A stretch of 64,000 nucleotides of DNA. Source: Oncomelania hupensis (lineage: Eukaryota > Mollusca > Gastropoda > Littorinimorpha > Pomatiopsidae). The notes beneath the pieces are model-generated. The model saw only the letters and a list, made by a program, of their open reading frames with translations, was not told where the DNA came from and ran no database searches. Where the stretch lies: NCBI GenBank assembly GCA_036898135.1, contig CM072511.1:157603153-157667152 (forward strand), in the 5' to 3' direction. Position numbers and translations under genes: made by a program. Numbering within the stretch: position 1 is the first letter of the stretch; each line of letters begins with the position of its first letter. Below are positions 47,410 through 58,717 of the stretch, piece by piece.

Positions 47410-47672
47410 AGTAGAAAACTCCCAGTTTTCAGGCGTATGCCAGAACCACATAATGCAAACATGTTTTACTTAAAGAAAACGAATTATTCTAAATAATTTA
47501 TAACACCAAACTATTGTCTCTGTCACAGAAAATCTTCATGACGACTCCTCCAATAGGCAACAACACAAGTGTCTCTTTCACAAATGTCATCAAAATGTCT
47601 TTCATAATTCATCGCTCCATCATGTCATCACTCCTGCCATTGTTCTTGCTGATCCGCACACTATACTACACA

Positions 47673-48780
47673 TTACACCAGTTGATCAACTTTTGAACGT
47701 GACAATACATCAGCGTGATTATTCATTGAACCACTAATGCTTTGAATACGGAATTTGAATTCCTGCAAAGATAATGACCAACGCATTAATCTTGCGTTCT
47801 TGTGCATGCTTTGCTTCAAATATTGCAATGGTTTGTGGTCTGTTTGAATGACAAAATCCTGACCATAGAGGTATCGCGAAAATTTTGCCAGAGCCCAAAC
47901 GATTGCTAGACATTCACGCTCGACTGTTGAGTATCTCGCTTCGCGTTCTAGTACTTTTCGACTGGCATAGAGAATGGGATGCAGCAAACCATCGTTCTCT
48001 TGCAATAGAACCGCACCGATACCAGAGGCACTGGCATCAGTTCTCACCACAAATTCTTTTTTCAAATCTGGCAAGACAAGGACAGGTTTGGATGACAACA
48101 TTTCTTGTATTGTTTTCAGGGATTTTTCACAATCCTCGGTCCACTTCACATTTTTTGGTCTATCACCCTTTGTGAGCTCAGTAAGAGGAGCTGTCAACGC
48201 CGCAAAATTTGGTACATATCTGCGATAATAGCTGAACAAACCTAGAACACTACGCACCTGTTTCTTTGTTTTAGGTATGCCAACTGACAAAATCTTTTTG
48301 ATCTTTGAATCTTCAGGTTTCATTGCACCAGCACCAATGATGTGGCCAAGAAACTCCAATTCTCTGAATCCTGCGAATAGTTTTGTCGGCCGCGCTGTTA
48401 AACCATGAAAACGAAGTTTTCCCAACACGTCTCTGACAGACTGCACATGAGATTTCCAATCCTCCGAACTGATCAGAATATCGTCAAAGAAATTGAGTGC
48501 CGAATTCTCTTCTAATTTGAGCTTTCTCATCATTCTTGCGAATGTGGCCGGAGCGTTCACTAAACCAAATGGCATTTTTGTCCATTGAAACAAACCTTTA
48601 GGTGTTTGAAATGCAGTTTTGTGCTTGTCTTCCTTTTTAACCGGTAGCGGCCAATAACCTTTAGTGAGGTCTATTTTTGTAAACAGCTTGGAGGATGAAA
48701 GCCTAGTAAACAATTCTTCCTGATCTGGGATTGGCTCAGCGTCGAAAATTGCCTTTTTGCACCATCTTTTTTCTTAACGA
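47673..48780 (-). pseudogene. Element 1 RT/RNase H segment, frameshifted
   Basis: From FDAEPIPDQEELF (just 5' of 48713) to the stop at 47673. RT motifs: KIDLTKGYWPLPV (catalytic Asp), MPFGLVNAPATFARMM, the NFFDDILISS catalytic box, EFLGHIIGAG and a VRSVLGLFSYYRRYVPNF connection. RNase H: VRTDASASGIGAVLL, YSTVERECLAIVWAL, IQTDHKPLQYL and NNHADVLSR supply D-E-D-D. It is out of frame with the upstream Gag-Pol. Compared with element 2, the spacing from KKKDG to FD-EPIPD is 14 nt instead of 48, so about 34 bp encoding RT motif 1 (the RFCIDYRSLN counterpart) are lost. Confidence 0.93.
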
Positions 48781-51700
48781 TCAGAAACGGTGATGAATAT
48801 GCTGAGTTCGACGGTTCGATAACCCCGAGTGCTAACATTGACTCGACCTCCTTGTTCACTTCTTCAACCAAACTAAATGGTAAGGGATACATCTTTTGTC
48901 TGACTGGCTTATCAGTAGTCAAAGGAATTGTGTGTTCTTCCAAAGTGACATTGTTCCCTGGTTTATCTGTAAGGCAATCAGAAAATTCAGAAAACACTGC
49001 CTGAAGTTCCGACTTTTCTTTATGTGAAAGGGTAAGGTCATAATTCACATCGTGAACAGATTCATTTTTCACTGTGGGTATTGTAGGAATATGCATTACA
49101 TCATCATCACAATCTTCTGAAATGACTGCAACTGAAGCCACTGGAATTTCAATCTTTTCATCCTCTGAATCTGACAGAGTACATATGACGTGATCCGAGC
49201 ACGCTTCATCTTTCTGATGTGGAGATTCTGAGACAAGTGAACCAACGCAGACTGATGCTTTAGTAACACTAAGTTTGGACTTGTGTTCAACATTGTGAGA
49301 TGACTGACTAAGGGAATCAGCTGGAGTTCGACAGTCATAACGCTTGAGCATGTTTGCGTGAAACACTTTTTCCTGACCTTTCATTGCAATCATGTAATCA
49401 ACAGGACTGCGAACCGAAATGACCCGGAATGGTCCTAACCATTTCATGAGCAACTTGTTATGATTGTCTGGCAGTAGGACTAACACTTGATCTCCAACTC
49501 TGAATTTTCTCGACCTTGCTTTCTTGTCGTGATAGAATGTGTACTTAATGCTAGCTTTTGCAGCATGTTCCTGAGCAAGACGACAAGTTTGGGCCAGCTT
49601 ATTCTGCAAATCAAAAATGTACTTGTAGACAGATTTTCCATTCTCATCCTTGACATCTTCACCTGACCAAATGTCCTTGAGCAAAGTCATGGGTCCTCTC
49701 GGCGATCTTCCAAACATTAATTCGAAAGGCGCAAATCCCGTGCTTTCATTGGGGAGTTCGCGGTATGCAAACAGCAAGGACGGTAAATACCTATCCCAAT
49801 CACGAGGCCTTTCCGCTGCAACTCGACGAATCATTGTCTTCAATACACCATTGAATCGTTCAACTCTGCCATTCGCTTGTGCATGATATGGTGTAGTTCT
49901 CAATGGCTTAACTGACAGCAATCTGTAAAGTTCTTTCATCAAATCCGACACAAACTGTTTTCCGTTATCCGACAATATCTCCTGTGGAAAACCCATTCTT
50001 GCAAAGATAGATAACAAAGCTTCTGCAATTGTAACCGAGTCAATGGATTTTAAAGGAATGGCTTCAGGAAACCGCGTTGCCATGTCAACCAAAGTTAGCA
50101 CATATTTGTGTCCTGATGCAGAAGATGGCTTTATTTCTCCAATCAAATCGATGGCGACTCGTTTAAATGGCTCTTCAATCCTAGGCATCTGCATCAATGG
50201 AACTGGAGGAACTCTACCTTTGTGTGAAGTCCGTTGACAGATGTCGCAAGTCTGACAGTAACGGGTGACATCCTTTCTCACTGTAGGCCAGAAGAAAGCA
50301 GCCATAACTCTTGCCAAGGTGCGACGTACTCCGGAATGACCTAACAATGGCGCGTCGTGGGCCGCTATCAAAACGGAATTTCGCAACGGAGCTGGTACCA
50401 TCAGCTGTGTTGTCACATCACCGTCATGTTCAAATTCACGGTACAAAATTCCATTCAACAGTCGGTATCTAACAGACTTCTTTGCACCTTTCTGAAACAC
50501 ATTACCATCTGTGGCAAGTTTAAAAAACTTATCAAACAACTTCTCTTTTGTCTGCATATCAACAAGCTCGTGTGGACCAACCTGAATATCTGGCAGTTTG
50601 GGAACAACCAACGGTTTAGGCTTAGCGCGTTCAGAAATTGCTCTAGCTCTGGTTGTGACCGCATTTGCAACGTCTGATCTCTTACTACTACTGACCACTG
50701 GTAGATCACAGACTCCAGGGATATTTCCAACGATGAGATCGGCACAAGGATCATCCAAAATGCAACACTTCAGTCTACCTCTGTAGAAGGGTGTGTCGAC
50801 ATTCACCAGAGCCATGGGGTAGATTTCTGTGTTTCCTCCAAATGTTTTACAGGACATTTTTTCTCCAGTTAGCCAAGAATCATCAACAAGACATTTCCTA
50901 ATTCCTGCTGTGGTACAACCTGTGTCCCTAAGAACGCTGACCGCTCTTCCCTGAACACTACCTTCACTAAGATGTAGTTCACCAATCATTGGAGCTACAC
51001 TGCTAGCAGCTGTTGTAGCCTTAGCAGTTGTACAAAACTGTAAGTCACTACCAGTAAATTTTCTGTCCGACTCAACTTCACTCAAACTGTCGACAAATAC
51101 TGACAGATTGCCCAAAATCAAATCAGTTACATGATTTCTAATCACACATGCGACTACTTTTCCTGCAAAATATTTTGTGTCAATGTGAATCAATGCGAGT
51201 GGGAAAGTTTCTGAGGATCCAGAAAAACTCTTGCATGTGAGTGTTTTTCCTGTTAGTTGTGATTTATCCACCAAAGAAGAATCCACACCAACTACTTGGC
51301 AACCAGTGTCGCGCATGATTTTAACAGCCTTATCATTCACAAACCCTACTTCATATATAATAGAAGAAGGCGTATGATCACAACTTTGTGATTTGGGACC
51401 CATCTCAGGAGTTTTTGCTTTGGTCAAAATAACTCGCGATGGAGTATCAATGTATGCTCTATCAGTGACCTGTACCGCAACCGCTGATGATGGTGAATTA
51501 CGGCAGTACTTCATTGTATGCCCTTTTCTTTTGCATCTGTAGCAAATTTTCGTAGCCCAAGTTCGGGGATTTTCATTACCAGACGCACTGGGTGCCACTT
51601 TGTTGTCTGTGCTTGTCTTAGGCTGAGAAGTATCACTCTCACATTTGCTACCTTCACCAGTATTACGATTAGTTGCAGGAGTGTTCCCCCTGAAACCACG

Positions 51701-52795
51701 ACCTCGACCACGATAGTGCTGAGCTCCACCACCTCTACTGAAATTTCTATTTGTAGCGGTTGTTTCAGCAGCTGATGCCACACCAAACAGACTTTGTGCT
51801 TTACAAGCCAATGATTTGCCTTTGTTTGCCTCACGATAAGCTTCACCTATCTCCGCCAATTCATCGAGAGTCTTAGGTTTTCTCAATTTCAAATGTGTCA
51901 CCAGTTCTCTAGAGCAAACATGATGTATCTGTTCTTGCATAAGAAGAAACAAGACCTTGTCATCCGAAGGTGAAATTTCAGCTAACTCAAACCATCTATC
52001 AATCAAACGCTTCGCTCGAGTGACAAATACTGAAAACGACTCTTCAGACTCAGGATGACACTGTCGAAAACGCTCCCTAAACCCTTCCTGAGTACATTGG
52101 AACCTTTTCAGTAATTCTACCTTAAAGGTTTTGTAATCCATAGCCTTGGTCCCTAAACATCTGTACACGTCTAGTCCCGCACCACTAAGCAAACTAGCTA
52201 AAGCAGTTGACCAGGTTTTTGTCTTCCAACCCATGAGAGTAGCATGTTGTTCAAATCGGAATAAGAAAGAATCCATATCATCATTCTTTTGATCAAACCT
52301 TGGCAAACGAGGACTATATCCACGAGTGAATCCTGACTGGCCATTAGAATCGTTCAAATCATCCTCATGATCCTCCTCTAAATCATCCGCCATAAACTCC
52401 GAATGGGACACATTGCCTTTTAAACGCTGACTCATTTCTAACTTTTGCCTAGACAAATCCAGCTTTGCCTGATTTTCTTTCTGTTTCAACGATAATGCAG
52501 CCTCTTGCTTTGCTATCTCTGCCTTTACTTTACTTTCTTCTAACACAATCTTGTGCTTGAGATCCTCAGCAGCTCGTTTTTCTAACATTCTCTCTTCATG
52601 ATCTCTCTGAGCAGCAGCAGCTTTTTCATGCAAGTCTTTCAATTGCCTCTCATGTTCTCTTTTTAACCGTCTTTCTTCCCGTTGTTCTGCATTATATGCC
52701 TCTTTCTGAGTTTGAACATAATCCCGCATTTCCTTATCTTTAAGTCCTAACGCTTCTGCCTCCGCGATGAACTGTTTAATCTGTTCTGACGCCAT
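48671..52795 (-). CDS. Element 1 Gag-protease-integrase polyprotein
   Basis: One frame without gag/pol frameshift. An in-frame upstream ATG (52846) exists, but MASEQIKQF at 52795 is the more plausible start. Numbering from the upstream Met: coiled coil about 36-143, acidic patch 154-165, SCAN-like capsid region about 255-340, Arg/Gly-rich stretch 371-387, CCHC knuckle C435-C438-H443-C448, protease-like domains with RDTGC at 512-516 and 640-644, integrase zinc finger H830, H837, C867, C870, catalytic D900, D960 and E996 (D-x59-D-x35-E), and GPF-type end (KWLGPFRVIS) about 1135-1170. The RT start (KMYPLPFSLVEEVNKEVESM) follows, and the frame is then lost after KKKDG. Gag assembles particles; integrase inserts the cDNA. 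Confidence 0.95.
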   Translation of the reverse strand: MASEQIKQFIAEAEALGLKDKEMRDYVQTQKEAYNAEQREERRLKREHERQLKDLHEKAAAAQRDHEERMLEKRAAEDLKHKIVLEESKVKAEIAKQEAALSLKQKENQAKLDLSRQKLEMSQRLKGNVSHSEFMADDLEEDHEDDLNDSNGQSGFTRGYSPRLPRFDQKNDDMDSFLFRFEQHATLMGWKTKTWSTALASLLSGAGLDVYRCLGTKAMDYKTFKVELLKRFQCTQEGFRERFRQCHPESEESFSVFVTRAKRLIDRWFELAEISPSDDKVLFLLMQEQIHHVCSRELVTHLKLRKPKTLDELAEIGEAYREANKGKSLACKAQSLFGVASAAETTATNRNFSRGGGAQHYRGRGRGFRGNTPATNRNTGEGSKCESDTSQPKTSTDNKVAPSASGNENPRTWATKICYRCKRKGHTMKYCRNSPSSAVAVQVTDRAYIDTPSRVILTKAKTPEMGPKSQSCDHTPSSIIYEVGFVNDKAVKIMRDTGCQVVGVDSSLVDKSQLTGKTLTCKSFSGSSETFPLALIHIDTKYFAGKVVACVIRNHVTDLILGNLSVFVDSLSEVESDRKFTGSDLQFCTTAKATTAASSVAPMIGELHLSEGSVQGRAVSVLRDTGCTTAGIRKCLVDDSWLTGEKMSCKTFGGNTEIYPMALVNVDTPFYRGRLKCCILDDPCADLIVGNIPGVCDLPVVSSSKRSDVANAVTTRARAISERAKPKPLVVPKLPDIQVGPHELVDMQTKEKLFDKFFKLATDGNVFQKGAKKSVRYRLLNGILYREFEHDGDVTTQLMVPAPLRNSVLIAAHDAPLLGHSGVRRTLARVMAAFFWPTVRKDVTRYCQTCDICQRTSHKGRVPPVPLMQMPRIEEPFKRVAIDLIGEIKPSSASGHKYVLTLVDMATRFPEAIPLKSIDSVTIAEALLSIFARMGFPQEILSDNGKQFVSDLMKELYRLLSVKPLRTTPYHAQANGRVERFNGVLKTMIRRVAAERPRDWDRYLPSLLFAYRELPNESTGFAPFELMFGRSPRGPMTLLKDIWSGEDVKDENGKSVYKYIFDLQNKLAQTCRLAQEHAAKASIKYTFYHDKKARSRKFRVGDQVLVLLPDNHNKLLMKWLGPFRVISVRSPVDYMIAMKGQEKVFHANMLKRYDCRTPADSLSQSSHNVEHKSKLSVTKASVCVGSLVSESPHQKDEACSDHVICTLSDSEDEKIEIPVASVAVISEDCDDDVMHIPTIPTVKNESVHDVNYDLTLSHKEKSELQAVFSEFSDCLTDKPGNNVTLEEHTIPLTTDKPVRQKMYPLPFSLVEEVNKEVESMLALGVIEPSNSAYSSPFLIVKKKDGAKRQFSTLSQSQIRKNCLLGFHPPSCLQK

Positions 52796-53688
52796 AATGA
52801 GCGAAAAAAAAAATAAATATAAACGATAGTTATGTCGACTGTACAAGAAATGTTGCAGACAAACCTCAAATCGTATGCGTTATTTCGATTCCTCAAAAAA
52901 TATATATGTACAAAATAGGACTCAGCTAGCTCCAAACATGATCACTACAAGTGTGGAAAGTTTATGTGTGCAAATCTACACCACTGAATACAAAAGTTTA
53001 TATATTTACAAATCAAATATGCACTAATCACAAACAGTGCCTAATCAAGCTGACGAGTTGTCACGGTTTAGTACAAGATCAAGTAATTATACTCTACAGT
53101 ACAACACATGGGCTAACATGATAAACATTCAGAATTAGATCAAATCTCAATTATGTAATAATTTAGTGTTGAAAAAGCAAATACATGTCTTGAGAGATTT
53201 CTTCAAAATAGAATAGAAATATACTTGAATCCTCTGCTGATGAAACAAGAAATTAAAATATATATCAATTAAAAGGATTTTTTTCTCAAAAAGTATTTAC
53301 AAGTAATTTACACTCTGTAATTCTTAGCAATTTATTATTTTACTAAACACCAAAAAAAAAATTGCTAGTTGAAGTTTTTTTTTTTAAAAATCAACAATTA
53401 ATGGAAAAGTTACAAGGATGAAAATTATCACTTTTGAAAAGTATTCCGTTTGCTACATACTAAATCACAGTAATATAAACAATTTTTAAAAGAGATATTT
53501 GTTAAAAGTTAAACTTAATCAACAAGGAAACAAGATGACATCCGAAAACTAGCACAATAGAAATCCCCCCTCTATCAAAATTTTCAATGTGGTCGCCGCT
53601 ATTGGCCTAGGTTTACCAGATTCCCATCAACAGTTACGTCCCCTATCAAAATCCACTATCAACAACGTATACAAAGGGTGCACAATAA
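52796..53688 (-). other. Element 1 5' leader
   Basis: AT-rich, about 860 bp, no ORF of note. Expected to carry packaging signals; none can be named by eye. Confidence 0.6.
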
Positions 53689-53706
53689 CGAAGTTCAGGG
53701 TCACCA
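53689..53706 (-). promoter_or_regulatory. Primer-binding site of element 1
   Basis: TGGTGACCCTGAACTTCG, two bases after the 5' LTR. The TGG start pairs with a tRNA CCA end; the first nine bases match sites used with tRNA-Trp in other retroelements, but the rest does not, so the tRNA is not settled. Confidence 0.7.
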
Positions 53707-53708
53707 AA

Positions 53709-54630
53709 TGTAAAGAATTAAAGAAGTAAATATAGAAAGAGATAAACAAACACTAGATAAAGAAAACAATACACTATAAAGTTATCAGACAAGAAAGACA
53801 ACACCCCTCGTACTCTCGCGCAACGTTCATTTTACATACCCGAGTCCAGTCCAATTAACATTTATACACTTTTACTTAGGAAATAAACAAAGTCCGTAAA
53901 TCCGTTCAGGTTCAATATTAGTTCAGAATCAATATTCACCCAGTTAACCAACAATAATCCCCCCCCCACAAACTATATAACCACACAAATACACGTACAA
54001 CGAACAGGACAGACAAGTGGGTCACGTGACAAAGTACTTAGCTATCGTTCTTGTAGCTCTGATCTCCTGTGCTCTCTCAAATCGTCAATCCACTCCTCTG
54101 TCCTCTCCTTCTCTCAATCTGCACCGCCGCCTTCTGACTCTCTAGCTGTCTTGTCTCATCTTCTTCTTTCACCTTCATCTATTTCTCTTCTCAACTGTCG
54201 TTTTCTTCGTCTGCTTTTCCTCTACCTTACTCAATATCTCATAACTCCATTCCTTCTCAACACCTCACAGCTCCATTTCTCCTCAGCTGTACTATCAAGA
54301 CGTAGCTCCTTTTCAGCTACACACAACTGCAGACGCACGACCACCTCCTTCGACAGCTATAGTCAGTCTCTAATTCATTATAATTATTTCTTTCAAGAAC
54401 TACTGTGTGAGCACAACATACGTCACGCGACCACACAGACCCACTACGTACATACAGACACACAAACATAGAACATAGAACAGCACGAGCAACACGAAAA
54501 CCCATTATCCATTTGTACTCTAAGCTTAATAATAATTATTAATGACGCTTATTTATAACATTGGTTAGTGTTTTTCATCCAGAATACAAAGACAACATAT
54601 TCAGATAATATAGAACTTCTTTCCGTGACA
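53709..54630 (-). repeat. 5' LTR of element 1 (922 bp)
   Basis: TG..CA ends; almost identical to 46476-47395. TATAAATA on the minus strand at 54550-54558 with a CCAAT box just upstream should drive transcription. Confidence 0.97.
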
Positions 54631-54635
54631 ATTAC

Positions 54636-55154
54636 CTTCATGTTTTTTTTTTAACTGTCGGCGGTGAGTGTTCGTGATGTGTGTTTTTGTGTGTTGTGTG
54701 TTTGGTTTATGCTTGTATGGTAGGACATGTGCTTATAAGATCGTGTGACAATGTTATGATACCTTGTTTCACATTTCACTGTTTTTAAACTTTTTTTTTT
54801 TAAACAAAAAATGAGCTGCTTCTAAATCTTGTAATTGCCTTATGTGGATAAATAAAGTTGTATTGAACTGAATTGAAAGGATCGGGATTTCTTGCAGTCG
54901 GTCGGTCAAATACGAAGTACTTGATACACAAAAACTTCGGATTCTTTGGTGTTAATTTAGCCGTTTGAGGAGTAAAATTGTTACATCCGCAGGCATGTAC
55001 CCATCTTTCAAACTCTGTTCTTTTCTTTTAGGAGTCAGGAAATCGGAAAAATACTACATCTGTCATGTAATCTTTGAATGAATAGCGTTCATCGCTATTG
55101 CAAGTACCATGGCTACCAGCATGTTTGTGTCGATGACGCAAAGGATTGTGGGAA
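54636..55154 (+). other. LINE 3' tail remnant and unassigned flank
   Basis: Ends of the type GGATAAATAAAGTTGTATTG with AACTGAATTGAA (54837-54877) are typical of CR1/L2/Jockey-like 3' tails. No coding part remains. The rest is unassigned. Confidence 0.45.
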
Positions 55155-55235
55155 TGAATCTATTTTTAACATGGGGCTTGACCTTGGCCCGCGGCCTTGA
55201 GCTCTAAACGCTACGCTATGGGCCGTCGCTTGACA
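55155..55235 (-). mobile_element. tRNA-like SINE head fragment, inverted mate
   Basis: The minus strand reads ATAGCGTAGCGTTTAGAGCT then CAAGGCCGCGGGCCAAGGTC, matching 45700-45785. Confidence 0.55.
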
Positions 55236-55711
55236 CTGCGGGAGCGAGCTACGCCATAAAACTGACGCAAGCCCAAGTGCCAGGAGACGAGTGCCACTGC
55301 GGGTTGTTGTCGTCACCGAGAGAGTAAATCGGAGATCAGCAATGCTAGTCGACCACTGTAAGTTAGGGTCGCAGTACATTGTGCATCGTGCAAAATGCAG
55401 TTCCCTTTACCCAAACGTTATGTTATAAACAACTTTCCAAAGGGACCTGCTTTTCACAAAACCTGGTAGACCAGCAAATAATGACACAGGAGTAAAATAA
55501 TTGCAGTAGCAAGAAGAAGAAGAAGAAAAAGAAGAGACAAAATCATCACAAACAAGTAAACGACAACAGTGGCAAACCTGGAGCCGTGATATATCAGGGG
55601 ATGGAATCAATCAGCGAAGTCATTACCATCCAGACGGAAAAGACAAAATAATCAGGAAGAAGTAAAACAATCACAGTGGTTTGAAGGAGAGCCAAAATAA
55701 CCACAGCAGAA

Positions 55712-55713
<2 letters not shown>
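55236..55713. other. Unassigned
   Basis: No feature beyond a short AAG run near 55512-55535. Confidence 0.5.
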
Positions 55714-55806
<93 letters not shown>

Positions 55807-55867
55807 AGAACTCGTATCAGACGACAACGCACGCACACAAGTATATAAAACACCAAGTAAAACACCA

Positions 55868-55914
<47 letters not shown>

Positions 55915-55972
55915 AGAACTCGTATACACACACGCACGCACACAAGTATATAAAACACCAAGTAAAACACCA

Positions 55973-56064
<92 letters not shown>

Positions 56065-56068
56065 ATAC

Positions 56069-56138
<70 letters not shown>

Positions 56139-56185
56139 ACTCGTATACACACACGCACGCACACAAGTATGTAAAACACCAAGAC
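55714..56185. repeat. Compound array of (GA)n and a ~65-bp spacer, three rounds
   Basis: GA blocks at 55714-55803, 55872-55912 and 55976-56134, each followed by CAGAACTCGTAT...ACACAAGTATATAAAACACC (55804, 55913, 56135). The last spacer is shorter. Confidence 0.9.
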
Positions 56186-56560
56186 TGGGTTTTGCTAAGA
56201 ATGTAGGAATCGGAAAGTGATTTTTGACAGAAAAGGGTTAGGGCAAAGGTTAGGGATAGCTCTACAACTAACCCTTACCCGAACCCTTTTCTAAAAGGTT
56301 GACCTAGTTCGTCTCGTATAGGCGACGAAATAGGTCGAATTTTGGTCAAAATTTCTCCGAAAATTGACTGTATTTTCTCCGTCCCGGATAGAGCACTCAT
56401 GTGTACTTAAAACACTCTCACGCACTACAACTGCACTCCCATGCACTAAAAGAGCACTCCTGTGTACTTAGAAAAAGTGGGTGGCTGGAAAACACTAGGT
56501 GGCTAATACACTCACCCATTTCCTGCATAAAAAGCAAGGTTAGTCACCCATTTCAAGGCT
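56186..56560. repeat. Inverted-repeat region related to the 21.5-kb foldback
   Basis: GTTAGGG patches, a hairpin GACCTAGTTCGTC...GGCGACGAAATAGGTC (about 56291-56334), then scattered CATGTGTACTT, GCACTACAA and CATGCACTA pieces like those of the 42-bp palindromes. Confidence 0.5.
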
Positions 56561-57480
56561 TATGCCTCCGCACGGACGCATACATACGTACATACATGCA
56601 CACGTTCACACATACACAACAACGGGAAAGTTGAAGGTGTGATGTGCAAGGGGGATGGGAGCCAAGACAATGGTGCGGTTGGGTGGACGACGTCTTCACG
56701 GCTCGGTGAACGCAGGTTGCTTTGATTTGTCACGCCTCATCATAGCAGACGTCTGCTGACTACCAGCCTTTCTGCGTCGCTACTCATCATATCTTGCATT
56801 GAATGTGAACGTTGATACCTTAGCCTTTCGTATTTCCAGATTTGTCTTCAAATACTTTGAAATAGTCAGGCGAATCGGAACGAGCCAAATGCCGGTCTGG
56901 GGGTCGGTCTCTCGGTCCGTCTGAAGCCATGTCTCAAGGACCACTGTTCGGGTTTTGACTAAACTTCGTAGGAACATTACCCAAGTTAGTGGCCTGGTCA
57001 ATTTTTGTTTTTTGCTCGCAGATAGTACAGATGGTGGCCAATCATTCCAAGTTTTCCATTTTGCTTCTTCAGGATAAAACTGAGTCAAACACCGCCAAGA
57101 AAAATAACTCTTTCCAAAATGCTTTTTAAAAATTCATCTGTATATGTATGCGAGTGTCTGGGAATACGTTGGACTGGTTTTCCGTCTTGTTTATAACGAA
57201 GATCTGCTTCCAAGATAGTATGCACTGCTTACTCATCACCCTTTGCACTTCATTTTCTTATTGCGCATCTTCCAACAGTGCAGTACACAACTTGTAGTCT
57301 ATCTCGCTATTCATCATTTACTGTAATTATTGTTCTTATAGCACGCTTGTCCAGCTGAAGGCTTCTGGCAGAATGGGGAGGAGAGAGACAGAGGCAGACA
57401 GTCAAATAGAGACAGTGAGAGAGATAGAGAGAACGGGGGAGAAGAGAGTGGTGGGTGAGACGAAAAGCTGCCTGCAGATA
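56561..57480. other. Unassigned
   Basis: No gene seen. Confidence 0.5.
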
Positions 57481-57549
<69 letters not shown>

Positions 57550-57726
57550 GGCTGCTCGAAGCGCGTGAAGAAGAAGAAGGAAGAAAGAAAGAAAGAAATA
57601 GAAGAAGAAGGAGAAGGAGGAGGAGGAGGAGGAACAGGAATAGGGACATTTTGCATGGCTACAAAACGAACTTGCCCTGTTAGCAGCATTTGAAGAGTGT
57701 CTTCGGAACTCGACGTAGGTTGGTTG

Positions 57727-57812
<86 letters not shown>
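57481..57812. repeat. (GAT)n, (AAG/AGG)n and (ATT)n microsatellites
   Basis: GAT 57481-57548, purine triplets to 57632, unique spacer, ATT 57729-57812. Confidence 0.93.
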
Positions 57813-58148
57813 ATTATTATTGTTGTCTGCTTTGCATTTTTTGGAGAACGTGTCAAATTAAAGTCAAACAAATACATTTGCCGAAACTTATGTCGTTCTT
57901 TTTCATTTTCATCCTTTTGTCTTTTTTCTTATACGTGCGCGCAGTTGGCTCAGTGATGATTCACAACTTACCCATTCCCGTTGCTCCGCCATGCAGCCAA
58001 ACAAACTGTGGGTACTATTTTTTTCGCATGAAGATATACCCCCCACCCCCACCCCTCCACCTCCGAGGATTTTTTCAGGCGCTTTCTAATGCTTTGGAAA
58101 TTCAGTCCCTTGGTTTTCAGCAAACCCAGCCGATACAACATTGGAGAA
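57813..58148. other. Unassigned
   Basis: No feature seen. Confidence 0.5.
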
Positions 58149-58288
58149 TGGACTGGCTTGACACTGAGCGAAACTATGAGGGTTGCTGAGGACAGAGAAA
58201 GATGGACTACGCTGTTTAAACGATCATTTGTGGTGCCCCAACGATTTTCGAGTTCGAGATAGGATAGGATAGGATAGGATAGGATAGC
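58149..58288 (+). pseudogene. RTE LINE 3' end (copy 6)
   Basis: TTGACACTGAGCGAAACTAT, GCTGAGGACAGAGAAAGATG, then six GGATA repeats (about 58258-58288). Confidence 0.88.
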
Positions 58289-58717
58289 CGATACACTGAC
58301 GAGCTGAGAGCACAACGAAAGCTGCCGTCCGCGCTAACCGGAGAAATCCCCCCTCCCCTCCCCTCCCCAATCCCATCCTCCCTCACCCCCTCCCCCCATA
58401 AAGCGGTTACGTAAGTTTTATTAAGTTCAATTCCATTCCATCCAATCTGTCATTAAAAAGGTAGCCGATATGAGACAATTAACGTTAAACCGTCAAAACA
58501 CGTGAACTATTTGAGTTTTTAAGTTTTAGTTGAGTTTTTAACTAAGCGGCAAAATGGATAAATTATCCAGACACGCCTTGCTCTAAAAGACTTGATCAGG
58601 AGTTAGAATCCTGACTGCTGAATTTTCTACATATTATGCAACTCTGTAAAACAACTTTAAAAAAATTACTTTTCAAATATTTAATGTTATAGTTTAGAGA
58701 GCAAAATCTCATCGTCA
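58289..58717. other. Unassigned, C-rich then AT-rich
   Basis: C-rich patch 58340-58400. No feature. Confidence 0.5.

Larger units (their letters stand above)
46471..54635 (-). mobile_element. Complete Gmr1-type Ty3/gypsy LTR retrotransposon (element 1)
   Basis: 8155-bp element (46476-54630) flanked by a 5-bp TSD ATTAC (46471-46475, 54631-54635). Order on the minus strand: 5' LTR, primer site, 860-bp leader, Gag with coiled coil, SCAN-like region and CCHC knuckle, two DTG protease domains, integrase, then RT and RNase H, purine tract, 3' LTR. Integrase upstream of RT is the copia-like order, but integrase (with GPY/F-type end), RT and RNase H are gypsy-like. This combination defines the Gmr1 lineage in published work. 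No env-like frame lies between RNase H and the 3' LTR. The only major lesion seen is a small deletion with frameshift in RT. Confidence 0.95.

Noticed and set aside
47409..47672. env gene making element 1 a retrovirus-like element
   Set aside because: Only about 265 bp without an ORF separate RNase H from the 3' LTR.
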